A stretch of 64,000 nucleotides of DNA, from positions 15,356,820 through 15,420,819 of the forward strand of contig NC_049992.1 in NCBI RefSeq assembly GCF_000003815.2, read 5' to 3'. The DNA is from Branchiostoma floridae. Taxonomy: Eukaryota > Chordata > Leptocardii > Amphioxiformes > Branchiostomatidae. Position numbers and translations under genes: made by a program. Within the stretch, counting starts at the first letter, position 1, and each line of letters opens with the position of its first letter. Below the pieces are notes generated by a model. It did not search any database. It was not told the origin of the DNA and worked only from the letters and a program-made list of their open reading frames with translations. Of this stretch, positions 59,400 to 64,000 are shown piece after piece.

Positions 59400-60620
59400 G
59401 AAATGAATCTTTTTGTGTGCGACTTATGAATTGCTTGGTATGCATAATGCAAGTACGTAGTGTGTTACGATTTCCCCTAACACCATAGTAATAGTTGCAA
59501 AAGCCTTTCACCACTAGACCCCAGGAAGTTTGATTAGTTTTCATGGTAAATCAACTAAATGGTTAGGAAAAAAAAACAGAACCAAGCGTGAGACTAGAGA
59601 CAGCTAATGGGGAAAATGTAGAACATAATTGTTCTCCACCTTGGCCCAAATGTCACGACTTACTATAGCTCGCGTGAGGTCTCCGTAGAAAGCGAGTAAA
59701 AGAATTTTAGCATAATGGTCATCGTATCCGGAAACATGGGAAATCTAAAAAGGGAAGCGTGCCCCATCAAAGCTTATTCATACACACAACAATAGACGAC
59801 GGCCGTATCACATACTGGCGTCGTCGGCCTAAAGCATTCCCTCGAAGCGCCCAACACACGACTGTGGGAAAATAGCTGGTAATAGCTTTGGAATGTAAGC
59901 ATGTTATAAAGGTACAATGGCCGTGAGATAGTCTGGAATTCCTATGGCGTTTGAAGCTTTTGATAATATAACGTTTTACCGTGAGCTGAATGAGCGCAAC
60001 TTCAAGCTCCTTCGTATCTCTCACCACGAAGTTGAGCTATTTTCTTACGTACGTAACTTATAGGGTCTTCTGTTATAGTACGTTTCGCTGTTTCGCCCTA
60101 AAATGTTTTTAAAACCACCTTTTCTGAAACAGGAAATGCCCAGAAATAAGTTAAGTTGTAATACTGAAGATGTATCGCGTTTTCCGTGTGCGTATACAGC
60201 AAATAGCAAAAATATTGCCCATGATTCTGCCTTTGATATTTTGCGAAGGCCACCCTTTCCTTATTCTATTATTCTAACGCAGACAACACTTGTTGTTCGT
60301 TGCTGCCAAACCCCTTGAGTGCTTGACAATTTCCTGCATGCCTTTACAGCACAAGGTCACAGAACAACGGGGCTTGTTTTTCAGAACGTCCTTGTACCCA
60401 GAGTATCTCACAGTTGCATCTCTGCGGAGTTTCTGTCAGTGATTCGTCAGAACGCGTATGCCAGCCGCCTGGCCGCGGGCCCTGTGGGGCGCGCTGCCGT
60501 GGGAAAATCACTGGCGTGTGCGACCTCTGGCTCGGGGCGGCCACGGGTCACAGGCGCTGTTTGAGGACGCTCGGGCGCGCCCAGCCACGGCTCGCGGGCC
60601 ATATCAAACAGGCACCCCGC
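59400..60620. other. Downstream of Hairy gene 2; CSL motifs and CpG-rich patch
   Basis: GTGGGAA at 59864-59870 and 60499-60505. 60440-60620 is CpG-rich. No exon is supported. Confidence 0.4.
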
Positions 60621-62691
60621 GGGACGACGTCAAGGTCCTCAGGGCGCAACCAAACGGACGGTATTATAGGGGTGTAGAGTTATGTCATTTTTCTTTATCC
60701 TATATTCCTTGTGCACAACCTTTGTCTTTAGGGTATCTCACCGCATCCAATAGTACATAACATTATAGCTTGTATTAGAAAATCAATAATACGCACATTA
60801 CATACAGAAAACTTCATTGATTTTATGACATAATAAAGACATAACACCCCTAACAAATTTTCGTACGTGGTCTCTTCTGCTAAAATACCGTAGCATGTCT
60901 GTTATCCTGTTTGTATTATGTATGAGTGCGTGGGTTTGCGTGTGATTATGCCAAAAACGCAAACACACACACATACACACACACACACACATACCGGACA
61001 CCGGTGGAACGTAACATTATGACAAGAAGAAAAAACCCTGCATAACAACGAAATAAAAATCCGCAGCAAAATCGTAGAAAACAGAGTTTGTTTTTATGCA
61101 CTCAAGGTAAACTTTCTTAGTTTCTACTAAATTCTAGGTAGGAAAGAAAGCAGAAAAAGTCTGTATGTATATCATACTACTTAGTACTCCGAGAATGGTC
61201 ACTCAAAAGTTTGCACATTTGCATGTCTGTGTCAGTAATGTAAAACCAAGGAGGTTATATTAGCCTCCATAGCAGGCTTTCTAGAAGCGTTCTTTTACCA
61301 AGTCTAGGGATCATCAAATAATTACTTCCGCAAAAACAAGAGGTGTCAGACGAAACAAACATCCACAACTTGACAAAGAGCAAACTGTTACTTCCGTAAT
61401 TAAATGATTGAATAAAAGTAAAGTAAAGTTTTCATCTTCAATTCGCCTTTTTTTGATCGACATTAGGAGACGGGATATTGAAATAAACTTTTACACGATC
61501 TGTGTTTATTTCTGAACTTTGTGCATAAACAACAACATGTCCAACATTGGACATCCGGTTTGTCCGCCAGATCAAACTAGCCTCGCCCGAAGGTCGCTTG
61601 TTGGCATGGCGGGGTAGCGGCTAAAGGCTGGATTTCAGGCCAAAACTAGCCTATTTCACAGACGTAAAACAGGGCTAGCTTTTATTTTTGCGGGAGCGCT
61701 GATTTTCAACATGGGCTGGCTATGGTTCTCTAGAGGGTCGCTCTAATGTCGGGAGGGGAGTTTCAGGCTCAGCTCTCCCGCAAAAGAATTAGCCTCCATA
61801 GCAGGCTCTCCGGGACCATTTTTCGTTTTTTTTTTACTCATAATTATACACTTGGCCATTATCATAGCCGGAATAAACAAAAGAATAAACTGAGCAGGTG
61901 CTGCTAGAAGATTGAGAAGTATGAAGGAGGCTAGATAATATCGAACAAAGGGAAAACTTGGATTTTGTAAAGCACTTCATAAATAGGATCAAGTCTTCTA
62001 ACCACCAAACATGACTATGCGTGGCTTTCAAAATCAGATCATTGAATTGAAACTAATTTCGTTTACGATGTTGAACATAACGTTAGATGTCCTTGGTTCC
62101 ATGTAGTCTATATACATTTCACGATTCAATAAGTTGTCAGAAGATGACTGGAAGAGTTTCAAGAACATCACGGTGTAGGACACACGTTTTCCGGAATAGG
62201 GGTTAGCTAGATCCTTCCAACATCTGCTTGGAGATCAGGGTAGAGTCGTGGATCTCAGGTTAACCAATTAGCGTTATTACCTTGCCCTCCTGTCCCAGGT
62301 ATAAGGTCGTACATACATCATTGTCATGTGTTCTACCACCCAACACGAGTGACGTATGCTTATATTGGGTCATCGTATCTCAATCCTCATTTCATAATAC
62401 ATGTACATGTATATGATAAACGGGGACAAAGTAAAAGAAAAACCAGTGTTCGCAATGCGAAATTGAAATAGCTTTGTGGCGTGTATATCCTTGACCTGAA
62501 TACGAATTGACCTAGAATGATACCATTATAGACAGGTATGCGGCCTCTTGAATTGGTCTTTATGATAAGCGTGCCAGGGTATACGGTATAAAAAGGGGAA
62601 GCTCTGTGAAGAAAAGACATGCCTCTATATTGTCTATCGTCATCTCTGTAACAAGAATAGCTTTTCACTATCTAACATCAAAGAGGAGAAA
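60621..62691. other. Non-coding with repeat ends
   Basis: A (CA)n tract at about 60963-60990. TAGCCTCCATAGCAGGCT left ends at 61261 and 61790. A lone CATCTGCTTGGAGA end near 62222. Confidence 0.55.
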
Positions 62692-62890
62692 GGGCGTTCG
62701 TCCCGTCGCTATGGCGACAGTTAGGTGATCGCCCGTGGTGGTCCGTGTCGACCACAACCCAAACAACCACCTGGTGGCTCAGGTGACCCGGGAGCGTGTG
62801 AGCGGCGTCACCTCCAGGGATCACCGTTACAACCACAACACGTCCGGCGTGGGGTGGGCTTACCTCCGGCAAACATGCACGGCTGTACTG
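62692..62890 (+). pseudogene. Duplicated block downstream of Hairy gene 2 (coding-like)
   Basis: Counterpart of 18862-19060. The open frame reads VDHNPNNHLVAQVTRERVSG, then a short link and DHRYNHNTSGVGWAY. Conserved residues and silent changes favour coding ancestry. No start, splice partner or known family could be fixed. Confidence 0.5.
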
Positions 62891-62974
62891 CGGGGGGAGG
62901 TCTGGAGATGGACGGAGGGACGGGCCGGAAGATGTCCGGAATGGGGGGCGTAGCTTTACTGGAAAAACAATAGA

Positions 62975-64000
62975 ATTAAAAATGAAAAGTAGTAGAAATT
63001 GTCTGGAAAAATAGTAGAAAGTGGCCAAAGAGAATGATAATTTCATAGACCTGATAATACAATATGGGACAGTCTATTGGCCAATTTCTACTATTTTTTA
63101 AAGCGTACCGTGGAGTGTGTCAGATTCAGAATGATAGTTCGATGGGTATTGCTGTGGACTTGTCATGTGACTTTTATTTGTAGACACCGGGCTTTTATTC
63201 ACTGCTAAGAAACTTGAATCAATGTATATTATATAAAGTTTTAACAGAGCTAAGTACAACAGTGTATTGTCTGAAACGCACATGTATTCGAATAAGTTAG
63301 ATGCCCCGTCTTTGTTTTATACAATTGTTTTAAACGTTTATTACTTTTACCTAGGACTGTCTATGCTTCTGTTATCTTAAACAGCGCCATGTACACAATA
63401 AACGCAATATGGCAGGGCAACTTTAAAAAGTTCTCATCCCTCGCCATAGAATAGTGGTCGGTCCCAATACTACTTCAGAACAAGAACGGCAGCGGTGCCA
63501 GGTAACTAACTCGTAAGAAAACGTTACCCACAAAGGAAGTCGTTTAGTCCTGACCGGATGCTCTTTTGAACCTGTTTGTTTCCGTTAAGACATGTGATTC
63601 TGGCCACTTACCGGTGGACAATCATCACAATGGCGGCTTCGGCGTGTAGACAAAGTGGCCGTCACAAAGAACGGTAAAATCTCCACGGTAACTCTTACCT
63701 CACGTCTGGAGGCTACTGTTGGAGTGTGGGAAGATTCTGAGTCAAGGAGCAAAATTTAAAAGTAAACCTTGGCCTTGCTTACCTTGTCTCTGACGCAACA
63801 CAATGGTTGAGAACTGTGAATGAAACTTCTGCTTGGAGAATGAGACTAGCACCTCTAGCCTAGGACTGCCTAGTCTGACAAGTTCCACCCTTCTAGTTCT
63901 ACAACAGTATAACAGTAGCCTAGAGTGCGATTTAGGGGGAAAGTTGAATAGCAAGGGTGGTCAAGGCGCTGTAGTGTAATCTCCAAGCAGATGTTGCTGT
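62975..64000. other. Non-coding; MITE remnants and an element entering at the window end
   Basis: AATAGTAGAAAGTGGCCAAA near 63010 and TTGGCCAATTTCTACTATT near 63080 form a TAGTCTCTACCAG-family core. CTTCTGCTTGGAGA near 63828 and ATCTCCAAGCAGATG at 63979 are facing-out ends of the CTCCAAGCAGA family, the second continuing past the window. GTGGGAA lies at 63726. Confidence 0.5.

Overview
The window is animal genomic DNA, most probably from an amphioxus (Branchiostoma). The evidence is two spliced Hairy/HES bHLH genes whose proteins stop directly after WRPW, short GT-AG introns, a nuclear-type tRNA-Phe, and a dense load of short inverted-repeat elements, a tRNA-derived SINE and LINE debris. Amphioxus is known to have a lineage-specific expansion of Hairy genes. 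Species and Hairy paralogue letter cannot be fixed from sequence alone. No bacterial-style operons are present and most open frames are chance.

Layout: 1-9.8 kb is mostly non-coding, with a POU-octamer tandem repeat at 0.64-1.14 kb and several foldback elements. 9.86-13.8 kb holds Hairy gene 1 with its upstream control elements. 13.8-35.8 kb is non-coding with many MITEs, a LINE 3' end, a nested SINE and microsatellites. 35.84-39.26 kb holds two head-to-tail copies of an unrecognised mobile element, and a 139-bp deletion derivative lies at 53.0 kb. 39.4-49.5 kb is further repeat-rich non-coding DNA. 49.5-51.3 kb holds a small spliced gene for a secreted, cysteine-free, possibly amidated peptide precursor with three perfect CRE palindromes upstream. 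A tRNA-Phe lies at 52.65 kb. 54.98-59.4 kb holds Hairy gene 2 with matching control elements. 59.4-64 kb is non-coding and repeat-rich.

The two Hairy loci are tandem same-strand duplicates about 45 kb apart. They share exon structure and a colinear series of non-coding blocks: an enhancer about 2.7 kb upstream (128 bp with three mismatches and three GTGGGAA Su(H)/CSL sites), an 18-bp CSL element, a block about 0.7 kb upstream, and a promoter in which ATTGG, GTGGGAA and TATA lie at identical spacings. A further duplicated block lies 3.5-5 kb downstream of each gene. The simplest reading is that a large regulatory-plus-coding unit was duplicated and its Notch-response elements were held under strong constraint or homogenised. 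The enhancer core is more conserved than the bHLH exon (22 differences in 96 bp).
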